Positions 1 through 8,773 of a stretch of DNA of 64,000 bases are shown here, one piece after another. The stretch lies in NCBI RefSeq assembly GCF_005780185.1, contig NZ_VBUI01000014.1:1-64000 (forward strand). Direction: 5' to 3'. Source of the stretch: Halomonas urmiana. Lineage in GTDB: Bacteria; Pseudomonadota; Gammaproteobacteria; Pseudomonadales; Halomonadaceae. The first letter of the stretch is position 1. Each line of letters starts with the position of its first letter. Both the position numbers and the translations under genes were made by a program. Below the pieces are notes generated by a model, which was not told the origin of the DNA, did not search any database, and saw only the letters and a program-made list of their open reading frames with translations.

Positions 1-77
1 GGCCAAGCGGCCAAGCGGCCAAGCGGCCAAGCGGCCAAGCGGCCAAGCGGCCAAGCGGCCAAGCGGCCAAGCGGCCA
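1..77. repeat. Octamer tandem array (GGCCAAGC, nine copies plus a partial)
   Basis: The window opens inside a perfect head-to-tail array of the 8-bp unit GGCCAAGC. Nine complete copies span 1-72 and a partial copy runs to 77. The left end is not visible, so the true copy number may be higher. It lies 24 bp from a strong bidirectional terminator at the 3' end of elbB. A heptamer array lies on the other side of that terminator. No coding role is apparent. Confidence 0.95.
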
Positions 78-100
78 GCAGGATCAAGGCCCGAGCCAGC

Positions 101-144
101 AAAAGCAAACCCCCGAAGGTCTCGGCCTTCGGGGGTTTGCTTTT
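101..144. terminator. Bidirectional Rho-independent terminator downstream of elbB
   Basis: A perfect 19-bp inverted repeat (101-119 with 126-144) encloses a 6-nt loop. The stem has a CCCCCG core, and its ends give a run of four T on either strand. It lies 31 bp beyond the elbB stop codon and should also stop transcripts entering from the unseen gene on the left. Confidence 0.93.
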
Positions 145-145
145 A

Positions 146-166
146 GCTCGGCGCTCGGCGCTCGGC
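146..166. repeat. Heptamer tandem repeat (GCTCGGC x3)
   Basis: Three perfect copies of GCTCGGC, followed by a degenerate GCTTGAA, lie between the elbB terminator and the elbB stop codon. The reverse complement of this heptamer is a circular permutation of the GCGCCGA unit arrayed at 45511-45586. The same repeat therefore occurs at both loci in opposite orientation. Confidence 0.85.
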
Positions 167-175
167 GCTTGAAGC

Positions 176-838
176 TTACAGGTCCATCAGCTCGTCGATG
201 CGATCGACCAGCTTGAAGATGCCGGTCGCCGCCTCGCTGATGCGGGTCGCCAGCATGTAGGCCGGCGTGGTCACCACCCGGTTCTCGAAGTCCAGCACGA
301 TGTCCTCCACCCCACAGCTGCGATGCAGGCCGCCCATGGCGCTGATCGCCCCGGCGACGCCGGGATCACTGCCCACGGTCACGGCGATGCCCGGGCCGAG
401 CAGGCGCGGCACCAGCACCGGGCTGATGCACATCAGGCCGATCGGCTTGCGCGCCTCGTGGAAGCCGGCCAACGCCTCGGTCAGCGCCTCGATCACCTGC
501 AGGCCATCGCCCGCCAAGGCGAAGTCCGAGAGGTTCTTGGCGACGCCGAAGCCGCCGGGCAGGATCACCGCATCGAACGCCTCGGCCTCGAGCTCGTCCA
601 GGGAGGAGATCTCGCCGCGCGCCAGGCGCGCCGACTCGGTCAGCACGTTGCGGGTCTCGCCCTCGACCGGCACGCCCTGACGATGATCGATGACCTGGTG
701 CTGCTCGATATCGGGGGCGAAGCAGCGATAGCCCAGGCCCAGCTGATCGAGGCGCAGCAGCGTCAGGGTGGTTTCGTAGATCTCGGACCCGTCCTGCACC
801 CCGCACCCCGAGAGAACCACCGCCACCTGTTTGCTCAT
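176..838 (-). CDS. elbB: ElbB-type DJ-1/PfpI family glyoxalase III-like protein
   Basis: This 220-residue protein belongs to the DJ-1/PfpI superfamily, ElbB branch. Members adopt a glutamine-amidotransferase-like fold with a nucleophile-elbow cysteine. The likely catalytic cysteine is Cys137 in GLMCISP, and the conserved glycine-rich strand VILPGGFG is at residues 91-98. The family is linked to isoprenoid production and to glyoxalase activity, but the physiological substrate is not settled. Length matches the family. The start is supported by AAGGAG upstream of the ATG. It is transcribed away from hemB and ends at a strong terminator, so it is probably monocistronic. Confidence 0.9.
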   Translation of the reverse strand: MSKQVAVVLSGCGVQDGSEIYETTLTLLRLDQLGLGYRCFAPDIEQHQVIDHRQGVPVEGETRNVLTESARLARGEISSLDELEAEAFDAVILPGGFGVAKNLSDFALAGDGLQVIEALTEALAGFHEARKPIGLMCISPVLVPRLLGPGIAVTVGSDPGVAGAISAMGGLHRSCGVEDIVLDFENRVVTTPAYMLATRISEAATGIFKLVDRIDELMDL

Positions 839-904
839 GCCTTTCTCCTTGAAGGTTGGCGCCTGTCGAAGCCAGGCCCTGAAATCACAAGGTATCCACT
901 TTAG

Positions 905-2065
<1,161 letters not shown>

Positions 2066-2084
2066 ACGACGGCAGGGAAACCCC

Positions 2085-4289
2085 ATGGAAGAGACACGCG
2101 GTCCCGACCGGCAGTCCGATGAGACTACGCCTGCGCAGGGCGGTGAGCCCCCCGGGCCCCCTGCCCCGCGGCTGAATCAGACCCGCACCGGCATCAAGCC
2201 CAAGGCACTGCCGGACCCCGAGGCAGATCTTGCCGACCCCGGTCTCTACTTCAATCGCGAGCTCTCCCACCTCCAGTTCAACGTCCGGGTGCTGGAACAG
2301 GCCCTAGACAAGGCTCATCCGCTGCTCAACCGGCTGATGTTCCTGCTGATCTTCTCGTCCAACATGGACGAGTTCTTTGAGATCCGCGTGGCGGGCCTAA
2401 AGAACCAGATCCTGCTCGACGATGATTCCACGGGTGCCGATGGTCGCTCGCCGCGCTCGGTCCTCGCCGAGATTTCCCAGATCGCCCATGAGCAGGTGGC
2501 GCGTCAGTACCAGATCCTCAACGAGGTCCTGATCCCCGCCCTGGAGGCCCAACGACTCCGTTTCCGCCGCCGCGGGGACTGGTCCGAGGAGCAGCGAGCC
2601 TGGGTGCGCGACTACTTCGAGGCCGAGATCATGCCGGTGATCAGTCCCATCGGCCTGGATCCTTCTCACCCCTTCCCGCGCCTGGTCAACAAGAGCCTCA
2701 ACTTCATCGTCCAGTTGGAGGGCAAGGACGCCTTCGGCCGCGAGGGGGGCCTGGCCATCCTGCCGGCCCCACGCTCACTGCCCCGCGTCATCGCCCTGCC
2801 CGAGGAGCTCTGCGAGGAGAGATTCAGCGAATATGTCTTCCTGTCGTCGATGATCCATGCCCATGCCGAGGAGGTCTTCCCGGGCATGGCGGTGCTCGGC
2901 TGCTACCAGTTCCGCCTGACCCGCAACGCCGACCTCTCCGTGGATCCCGAGGAGGTCTCGGATCTGGCCTCGGCGCTGCGCGGTGAGCTGCTGTCGCGGC
3001 GCTACGGCAGCGGGGTCCGCCTGGAGGTGGCCGACAACTGTCCCGACAAACTGACCGAGTTCCTGCTCAGGCAGTTCCAGCTCGAGCAGACGGATCTCTT
3101 CCGAGTCAACGGCCCGGTGAACCTGACCCGCATGATGTCCGTACTGGGCGATGTGGAGCGTCCCGAGCTGCTCTATCGCCCCTTCACGCCGGGCCTGCCC
3201 AAGGTGCTGCGCAAGGCCGACAGCGTGCTGGCCGCGATCACCGATGGCGATATCCTGCTTCACCATCCCTTCCAGTCCTTCTCGCCGGTGGAGGAGATGC
3301 TCGGCGAAGCCGCCCGAGACCCGGATGTGCTGGCCATCAAGCAGACCCTCTACCGCACCGGTGCCGACTCGCCCATTGTCAACGCCCTGGTCGAGGCCGC
3401 CGGCAACGGCAAGGAAGTCACGGTGGTGATCGAACTGCGGGCCCGCTTCGACGAGGCCGACAACCTGGCCCTGGCCTCGCGCCTGCAGGAGGCCGGGGCG
3501 ATCGTCATCTACGGCGTGATGGCCTACAAGACCCATGCCAAGATGATGCACATCGTGCGCCGTGAAAGAGGCAAGCTGCGTCACTATGCCCACCTGGGCA
3601 CCGGCAACTACCATTCGCGAACGGCCAAACTCTATACCGACTACAGCCTGCTTACCGCCGACCCCGTACTCTGCGCCGACGTGCACAAGGTCTTCCAGCA
3701 GCTCTCGGGCATGGGCCGGGCGCGGCATATCGAGCAATTGCTGCATGCTCCCTTCACCCTGCACGAGCAGATCGTGGCCAAGATCGACCGCGAGGCCGAA
3801 CATGCCCGCAAGGGCAAGCGTGCCCACCTGATCATCAAGTGCAACTCGCTCACCGAGCCGAAGCTGATCCAGGCGCTCTACCGCGCCTCTCGAGCCGGCG
3901 TCGAGTGCGAACTGATCATCCGCGGCATGTGCTGCCTGCGCCCTGGGCTGCCGGGCATATCCGAGAACATCCGGGTGCGCTCGATCATCGGCCGCTTCCT
4001 GGAGCACACCCGGGTGTTCCATTTCCACAACGACGGCAAGTCTGAGACCTGGGGCTCCAGTGCCGACTTCATGGCACGCAACATGTTCCACCGGGTGGAG
4101 ACCTGCTTCCCGCTTCTCGACAGGAAGCTCGCCGCCCGAGTCCGCAAGGACCTCGAGACCTACCTGGTCGACAACTGCCAGAGCTGGCTGCTCGGCAGCG
4201 ACGGCCTCTATGTCAAGCAGCAGGCCGGCGGTGCCGCGCCGATCAGCGCCCAGGAGACCCTACTCTACGCTTACGCCGACCGGGCCTGA
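2085..4289 (+). CDS. ppk1: Polyphosphate kinase 1
   Basis: It reversibly polymerises the ATP gamma-phosphate into inorganic polyphosphate and is usually membrane-associated. At 734 residues it is within the PPK1 range. The autophosphorylated histidine corresponds to His484 in KTHAKMMH, and the second essential histidine to His641 in FLEHTRVFHF. Their 157-residue spacing equals that in the E. coli enzyme. Other signatures are HHPFQSF, AIKQTLYRTG, ARFDEADN and HLGTGNYH. The N-terminal ~35 residues are polar, proline-rich and probably disordered. It follows hemB closely. The exopolyphosphatase ppx lies about 10 kb away and is split from this pair by inserted genes. Confidence 0.96.
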   Translation: MEETRGPDRQSDETTPAQGGEPPGPPAPRLNQTRTGIKPKALPDPEADLADPGLYFNRELSHLQFNVRVLEQALDKAHPLLNRLMFLLIFSSNMDEFFEIRVAGLKNQILLDDDSTGADGRSPRSVLAEISQIAHEQVARQYQILNEVLIPALEAQRLRFRRRGDWSEEQRAWVRDYFEAEIMPVISPIGLDPSHPFPRLVNKSLNFIVQLEGKDAFGREGGLAILPAPRSLPRVIALPEELCEERFSEYVFLSSMIHAHAEEVFPGMAVLGCYQFRLTRNADLSVDPEEVSDLASALRGELLSRRYGSGVRLEVADNCPDKLTEFLLRQFQLEQTDLFRVNGPVNLTRMMSVLGDVERPELLYRPFTPGLPKVLRKADSVLAAITDGDILLHHPFQSFSPVEEMLGEAARDPDVLAIKQTLYRTGADSPIVNALVEAAGNGKEVTVVIELRARFDEADNLALASRLQEAGAIVIYGVMAYKTHAKMMHIVRRERGKLRHYAHLGTGNYHSRTAKLYTDYSLLTADPVLCADVHKVFQQLSGMGRARHIEQLLHAPFTLHEQIVAKIDREAEHARKGKRAHLIIKCNSLTEPKLIQALYRASRAGVECELIIRGMCCLRPGLPGISENIRVRSIIGRFLEHTRVFHFHNDGKSETWGSSADFMARNMFHRVETCFPLLDRKLAARVRKDLETYLVDNCQSWLLGSDGLYVKQQAGGAAPISAQETLLYAYADRA

Positions 4290-4291
4290 GC

Positions 4292-4312
4292 GAAGCTGGA
4301 AGCTGGAAGCTG
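4292..4312. repeat. Heptamer tandem repeat (GAAGCTG x3) beside the ppk1 terminator
   Basis: Three perfect copies of GAAGCTG lie just after the ppk1 stop codon. On the far side of the terminator, around 4380-4416, sequences such as AAGCTTCC and TTCCAGC supply inverted counterparts. The layout resembles the elbB and slyX/trxB junctions. Confidence 0.75.
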
Positions 4313-4343
4313 GAAGACAGCAGGATCTCGGGAAGCAGAAAGC

Positions 4344-4374
4344 AACACCCCCGTAGCTGAGCTGCGGGGGTGTT
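4344..4374. terminator. Bidirectional terminator between convergent ppk1 and phoX
   Basis: An inverted repeat with arms AACACCCCCG and CGGGGGTGTT, extendable inward with one mismatch, is followed on the plus strand by CTTCTT. It lies between the ppk1 and phoX stop codons and can serve both. Confidence 0.85.
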
Positions 4375-4424
4375 CTTCTTCAAGCTTCCGGGCGCAGCCC
4401 GGCTCTTCCAGCTTTCGACTTTCT

Positions 4425-6551
4425 TTACACGGCGATCTGGCCACCGTCGCGCTTCTGGATCACCACGGTGGCCGCTCGGGGCCGCACCTGGCCATCGGTG
4501 GCGAGGGTGGCATCCTCGCTCGCCGGCCAGTTGCCTGGGTGCTGGATATTGATGAACAGCGCCGTGCGGTCCGGGGTGGCGAAGATGCCGGTCACCTCAC
4601 TACCGTTGGGCCCCACGGCGAAGCGCCTGAGCGCCTGCTGATTGCTCGCGTTCACCACCGAGGAGGCGTCCTCGGTCGCGCCCAGGGCACCGGGCACCAC
4701 CGCCAGCACCTGGTCGTTGGTGTGCTCGGCGACGCCATCAAAGCCGTTGTCGGTCTGGATCCACAGGATGCCGTCGCCCTCGCCACGATCATCGAACCAC
4801 AGTCCGTCGGGGCTGGCGAACTGGTTGGCCTCGGTCAGGCCAGAGGGGTTGTCGGCATCGTCGGCCGCCGCGCCGAAGACGAACACCTCCCAGTCGAAGC
4901 GGCTGGCATCGTCGGCCTCTCGCCAGCGGATGATCTGGCCGGCGGCGTTGTCGGGGCGCGGGTTGGGCGCGTTGACCGGGGCCGTGGCGAAGCCCACGCC
5001 GGGCTCGTCGATCGCCTGGCCGTCACCGGTAAAGGTCGCGGCGCTGCCCTCGGCGGTGCGCTGGCTGTTGTTGGTCAGGGTCATGTAGACGTCGCCGGAG
5101 CTCGGGTCCACGGCGCCCCACTCGGGCCGGTCCATCGGCGTCGCCCCCATCAGGTCGGCGGCGTCGCAGGTGTGGATGAGGATGCCCGCCTGGTCGTCGG
5201 CGGCAAGCCCCAGGGCCTCGTGCAGGCGGCGACCGTCACGGGTCACGGCGTCCGGGGTCAGCGCGAGCCACTCGCCGCGGCCGCCGGCCTCGAAGCGCGC
5301 CACGTAGAGAGTGCCCTCGTCCAGGTACTTCGCGCCGATCGCCAACCGGTCCATGGGCTCGCCCGGGCGATTGGCATCGGCGGGATCCCAGGCGGCCCGG
5401 GAGACAAACTTGTAGATGTACTCGTTGCGGGCGTCGTGGCCGGAGTAGAAGACCACGGGGCGGCCCCGGTCGAGCTTGCCCGGCCAGCAGCCCTCGTGGC
5501 GGAAGCGTCCCAGGGCGGTGCGCTTCACGGCGCGCTCGCCGGTGTAGGGGTCGATCTCCACCACGTAGCCGAAGGTGCGCGCCTCGTTGCGGTAATCCTC
5601 GCGGGCGTCGGCGCCGGTGGGGGTAGTGTCGAATCGCGCGAACTCGCCGTCCTGCTCGGAGGCGTCGCCGGCCGCGCTCTCCCAGCCGTAGCGGCCGCGC
5701 TCGCGGCCGATGCCCAGGCGTTCGTCGTCCCGCTCCCGGGCCTCGCGGCGAATGAAGTAGTTCGGCCAGTTCTCCTCGCAGGTGAGGTAGGTGCCCCAGG
5801 GGGTGTGGCCGCTGGCGCAGTTGTTGTTGGTGCCGCGGGTCAGCCGGCCCTCCGGCGAGAAGCGCGTGCGCACGTAGTCGCTGCCGGCCACCGGCCCGCC
5901 GAGCGCCATCACCGAGGCGCTGGTGTAGCGGCGGTTATAGGCGGAGTCGGGGACGTGGCTCCAGCGGCCGTCGGCCTGCTTCTTGAGATGCACGAGGGTG
6001 ACGCCGTGGGCGTGGATCTCGGTGCGCACCTCGTCGGCGGGGCGGCGCCCCTGGTCGGCGTGGGTCGGTCCGCCTTGGGGCGCCCAGAGCGCCGCCTGAT
6101 CGATGTACTCGTTGTTGAGCGCGAGCAGGAACTCCCGGGAGCCGCCGGCGCGGTCGAGGGGAAAGTGGACCATGCCGTCGTGGTGCATGCCGACGCTTTG
6201 CGCCTGGCGCTCGGGAGTCATCGCGAGCCCCGCGTGCCACTCGAACGCCTGGCCATTGAGCGGCGTGCCCCAGGGCACCAGCACCTGGGCGGTATAGCCT
6301 TCGGGCACGATCACGGCATCGCTGCGCGACCCGGCAATCGAGGTGAAGCCCAGCGTCAGTGGCGTCCGGCGCGTCGCGTCGCGCAGGCCGGGCATCTGAC
6401 ACCCGGCCCCAAGCCCCAGCACCGCCAGAGCCGCCAGCCCAGCACCGCCGCGCATCACGCTGCGCCGAGAGACGTGACGGGCGAGAACGGAGGTGAAAGG
6501 CTCGTTGCCGCTGGCGTTGTGGACGCGATGATCTTCGATTTCCTTGCTCAT
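4425..6551 (-). CDS. phoX: PhoX family (DUF839) phosphatase, Tat-exported
   Basis: A 708-residue protein of the PhoX/DUF839 family, which includes calcium- and iron-dependent alkaline phosphatases that release phosphate from monoesters in the periplasm. A twin-arginine signal is visible as SRRSVMRGG around residues 28-36, followed by a hydrophobic stretch and a cysteine. Family signatures include HTPWGTYLTCEENW, GYVVEIDPYTGE, YSGHDARNEYIYKF and EWGAVDPSSGDVYMTLTNN. The ATG is preceded by a GAGGAGAG stretch. It converges on ppk1. No convincing Pho box was found in the 100 bp upstream, so phosphate regulation is not shown by the sequence. Substrate preference within DUF839 cannot be told. Confidence 0.88.
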   Translation of the reverse strand: MSKEIEDHRVHNASGNEPFTSVLARHVSRRSVMRGGAGLAALAVLGLGAGCQMPGLRDATRRTPLTLGFTSIAGSRSDAVIVPEGYTAQVLVPWGTPLNGQAFEWHAGLAMTPERQAQSVGMHHDGMVHFPLDRAGGSREFLLALNNEYIDQAALWAPQGGPTHADQGRRPADEVRTEIHAHGVTLVHLKKQADGRWSHVPDSAYNRRYTSASVMALGGPVAGSDYVRTRFSPEGRLTRGTNNNCASGHTPWGTYLTCEENWPNYFIRREARERDDERLGIGRERGRYGWESAAGDASEQDGEFARFDTTPTGADAREDYRNEARTFGYVVEIDPYTGERAVKRTALGRFRHEGCWPGKLDRGRPVVFYSGHDARNEYIYKFVSRAAWDPADANRPGEPMDRLAIGAKYLDEGTLYVARFEAGGRGEWLALTPDAVTRDGRRLHEALGLAADDQAGILIHTCDAADLMGATPMDRPEWGAVDPSSGDVYMTLTNNSQRTAEGSAATFTGDGQAIDEPGVGFATAPVNAPNPRPDNAAGQIIRWREADDASRFDWEVFVFGAAADDADNPSGLTEANQFASPDGLWFDDRGEGDGILWIQTDNGFDGVAEHTNDQVLAVVPGALGATEDASSVVNASNQQALRRFAVGPNGSEVTGIFATPDRTALFINIQHPGNWPASEDATLATDGQVRPRAATVVIQKRDGGQIAV

Positions 6552-6651
6552 GCTGCTCTCCTCGTCTGGGGGGCGAGGCGCCGCGGGCGCCTTCGGGTCG
6601 ACGAGTCGAGCCTAGAGCAAGCAGGTGACAGGGCGATGAATCGGCCGCGCC

Positions 6652-7164
6652 CTACCCCTTGCGAAAGCCGCTCAGGTCCTCGAGGTCGAGGCCGTCGACG
6701 CGCTCGGGAAGCCCCCGCTCGCGGCGGGCGTGACGCACCACCTCGCGCTCGGCGAGCAGCTCGGCATCGTCGTCGAGGGTGCGCCCCTCGAGCTCGGAGA
6801 GCTGCGCCATGCCCTGGTGGTAGAAGGCCAGCACCGCCAGCGCCGCCTCGGCGCCCTCGCCCATGCCGCGGCGCAGGGCCGGCAGGTAGGCGCTGACCCG
6901 CGCCAGGTGATGCTTGAGGCGCCAGACGTAGCGGATGCCGGCCATCCAGGGTCGCTGGCGCAGCACGGCGAAGACCAGGCTGGTGGCGGCCAGGCCCAGC
7001 AGCACGCCCAAGGCATTGATCCAGAGACTGCCGCCGAAGGCCGCGACCAGCAGCTGCGAGAACAGCAGCCCGCAGACGATCAGCTGGCCGGCCATGGCCA
7101 GGCCCGTCAGGCGCGAGAGGCGGCGGTAGGTGGCGGGGTCGTGGTGTTCGAAGCGAAACGTCAT
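6652..7164 (-). CDS. DUF3087-like membrane protein
   Basis: This 170-residue protein has two hydrophobic segments near the N terminus (about residues 20-40 and 45-67), followed by a soluble, acidic and arginine-rich C-terminal half. The HDPATYRRLSR start and overall architecture resemble DUF3087 proteins of Pseudomonas and Halomonas, of unknown function. It lies upstream of phoX on the same strand with 100 bp between them. A functional link to phosphate is possible but not supported by any motif. Confidence 0.7.
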   Translation of the reverse strand: MTFRFEHHDPATYRRLSRLTGLAMAGQLIVCGLLFSQLLVAAFGGSLWINALGVLLGLAATSLVFAVLRQRPWMAGIRYVWRLKHHLARVSAYLPALRRGMGEGAEAALAVLAFYHQGMAQLSELEGRTLDDDAELLAEREVVRHARRERGLPERVDGLDLEDLSGFRKG

Positions 7165-7283
7165 GGAAGACCTGTGCGATGGGAAACGATGCGGCGATTA
7201 TCCGCACATCGCCTCCCCGGGTACAGGCGCGGGCGCGCTGCCGAGCGCCTCAGCGCGAGGCCCGCAGGCGCTGCGCCGCCCTT

Positions 7284-7402
7284 CTTATGCTCGCCCGCTG
7301 ACGCTCGGCTTTCTTTACTCGCCCGGGGCTGCTCGACTTCCTTTACTCGCCCAGGGCCGCTCGGCTTCCTTTACGCTTTACTCGCCCAGGGCCGCTCGAC
7401 CC
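7284..7402. repeat. Direct repeats of about 28 bp overlapping the DAHP synthase stop codon
   Basis: Three related copies of a unit around CTTTACTCGCCCAGGGCCGC lie at 7313-7340, 7341-7368 and 7376-7402. A more divergent copy precedes them at about 7284-7312. The last copy encodes the final residues AALGE and the TAA stop of the DAHP synthase. Each of the three clear copies carries the same stop-containing string on the minus strand. Confidence 0.85.
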
Positions 7403-8466
7403 TCTATGTTCCGCAGGCGTTCCGCCGCGGTCGTCAGCAGGTGCTCGGTGGTCTCCCAGCCGATGCAGGCGTCGGTGACCGAGACGCCGTAGCGCCGCTG
7501 CCCCGGCACGAGGGGCTGCTTGCCCTCGTGGAGGTGGCTCTCGATCATCAGCCCCACCAGGGAGGCGTCGCCGGCCAGCCGCTGGCCCAGCACGTCGAGC
7601 AGCACCTCGCTCTGGCGGCGGTGATCCTTGCGGGCGTTGGCGTGGCTGCAGTCGACCATGATCCGCGGCGCGAGGCCGGCGGCCTGGAGGGTACGGCGCG
7701 CCGCGAGGACATGGGCGGCCGAGTAGTTGGGCTCGCCGTGGCCGCCACGCAACACCAGGTGGGTGTATGGATTGCCGGCGGTCTCGTTGACCATGGGCCG
7801 GCCATCCTCGGCCATCGCGAAGTGGCGATGGGGGTGAGCGGCGGACTGCATGGCATCCAGCGCGACCTGCAGCTCGCCGCCGGTGGCGTTCTTGAAGCCG
7901 ACCACGGCCTCCAGGCCGCTGGCCACCTCGCGGTGCAGCTGCGACTCGGTGGTGCGGGCGCCGATCGCCACCCACGCGAGCAGGTCGTCCAGGTAGGGCG
8001 CGAGCATCGGCTGCAGCAGCTCGGTGGCCACCGGCAGGCCGAGCGCGGCGATCTCGCGCATCAGCGCGCGGGAGGCATGCAGACCACGGGCCATGTCGCC
8101 GCTGCCGTCCAGGTCGGGATCGTAGGCGAGTCCCTTCCAGCCCACGGTGGTGCGCGGCTTCTCGACATAGACGCGCATCACGATCAGCAGGTGATCGGCG
8201 ACCGCCGGTGCCAGCCTGGCCAGGCGACGCGCATAGTCCAGGGCGGCCTCGGGATCGTCGACGGAGCAGGGGCCGACCACCACCAGCAGGCGGTCGTCGT
8301 GGCCGTCGAGGATGGCGCGGATCGCCCGGCGCTGGGCCGCTACCTGTTCGGTGAGGGGCGGGGCGAGCGGTAGCGCTCGGCGCAGCTCGCCGGGGGTGGG
8401 CAGGGAGGCGGCGGGCGTCGAGACAGCCTGGCGCGGCGCGGGGGTCAGCGAAACGGGGGCATTCAT
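7378..8466 (-). CDS. aroG: 3-deoxy-7-phosphoheptulonate (DAHP) synthase, class I
   Basis: It condenses phosphoenolpyruvate and erythrose 4-phosphate to DAHP, the committed step to chorismate and the aromatic amino acids. It is about 362 residues, as in the AroF/G/H family, with GPCSVDD, VEKPRTTVGWKG, VGFKNATGG, RGGHGEPNYS and MVDCSHANARKD. Which amino acid inhibits it cannot be told, so the aroG symbol means the family only. Two starts are possible. ATG at 8466 has GGAG nine bases upstream and was chosen. ATG at 8472 overlaps the leader ORF stop as TGATG but has only three bases of spacing. The C-terminal residues come from a duplicated 28-bp repeat. Confidence 0.93.
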   Translation of the reverse strand: MNAPVSLTPAPRQAVSTPAASLPTPGELRRALPLAPPLTEQVAAQRRAIRAILDGHDDRLLVVVGPCSVDDPEAALDYARRLARLAPAVADHLLIVMRVYVEKPRTTVGWKGLAYDPDLDGSGDMARGLHASRALMREIAALGLPVATELLQPMLAPYLDDLLAWVAIGARTTESQLHREVASGLEAVVGFKNATGGELQVALDAMQSAAHPHRHFAMAEDGRPMVNETAGNPYTHLVLRGGHGEPNYSAAHVLAARRTLQAAGLAPRIMVDCSHANARKDHRRQSEVLLDVLGQRLAGDASLVGLMIESHLHEGKQPLVPGQRRYGVSVTDACIGWETTEHLLTTAAERLRNIEGRAALGE

Positions 8467-8471
8467 GGGCA

Positions 8472-8639
8472 TCAACTCCGGGTAGCGATCGTACATCGTG
8501 TCTGTCGGGAGCCACCGATCTCGCTACGGCCGGGCGTGGCGGAGAGAGCCGACCGCAGCTCGCTAAATCGCCAATAGCCGTAATAGCCGTAATAGCCCAC
8601 GAAGCCCCGGGTCTGGCGAATGGCGATGGATGCGGTCAT
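8472..8639 (-). CDS. Aromatic-rich leader peptide 2 upstream of DAHP synthase
   Basis: A 55-codon ORF starts at ATG 8639 with AAGGAG seven bases upstream. It encodes GFVGYYGYYGYWRFS at about residues 12-26: five Tyr, one Trp and two Phe in fifteen residues, interleaved with Gly. Its TGA overlaps an ATG of the DAHP synthase as TGATG, so translation of the two is probably coupled. A 7-bp complementarity (8482-8488 with 8521-8527) in the 3' part ends just before the DAHP synthase ribosome-binding site. The position and aromatic run suggest a leader peptide that senses charged aromatic tRNAs. A small functional protein is the alternative. I know of no named family. Confidence 0.65.
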   Translation of the reverse strand: MTASIAIRQTRGFVGYYGYYGYWRFSELRSALSATPGRSEIGGSRQTRCTIATRS

Positions 8640-8687
8640 GGTCTCTCTCCTTGTCTGTCGTCGTGAAGCTCGTATGCCGTGAAACGC

Positions 8688-8722
8688 AGAACCCCCGGGC
8701 GGGGTTGCCGTCCGGGGGTTCT
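8688..8722 (-). terminator. Candidate attenuator hairpin between the two leader ORFs
   Basis: Arms at 8688-8702 and 8708-8722 form a 15-bp stem with one mismatch and a 5-nt loop. It is followed on the minus strand by TTCTGCGTTT, a modest T-rich tail. It lies 51 bp past the stop of leader peptide 1 and before leader peptide 2. A perfect 8-bp complementarity (GGGTTGCC 8702-8709 with GGCAACCC 8730-8737) would compete with the stem. Confidence 0.7.
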
Positions 8723-8773
8723 GGGAGGAGGCAACCCGGTGGGCGTGCCTCGTGGCGCTGTCCTTGATGCGGC

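Noticed and set aside
6552..6651. Pho box upstream of phoX
   Set aside because: Only one CTGTCA half-site is visible, and the second half at the required spacing does not match, so PhoB control is not supported.
4539..6896. 785-codon open frame on the plus strand opposite phoX
   Set aside because: It is the mirror of phoX codon structure in GC-rich DNA. The translation is low-complexity Gly/Ala/Val/Arg without a recognisable domain, and PhoX motifs on the other strand are clear.
6730..8373. 547-codon plus-strand frame spanning DUF3087, the repeat region and the DAHP synthase
   Set aside because: It crosses two real genes antisense and has no start context or family resemblance.
7343..8515. 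390-codon minus-strand frame overlapping the DAHP synthase in another phase
   Set aside because: It is an Arg/Ala/Pro-rich frame-shift shadow that stays open through the 28-bp repeats; all DAHP synthase motifs are in the other frame.
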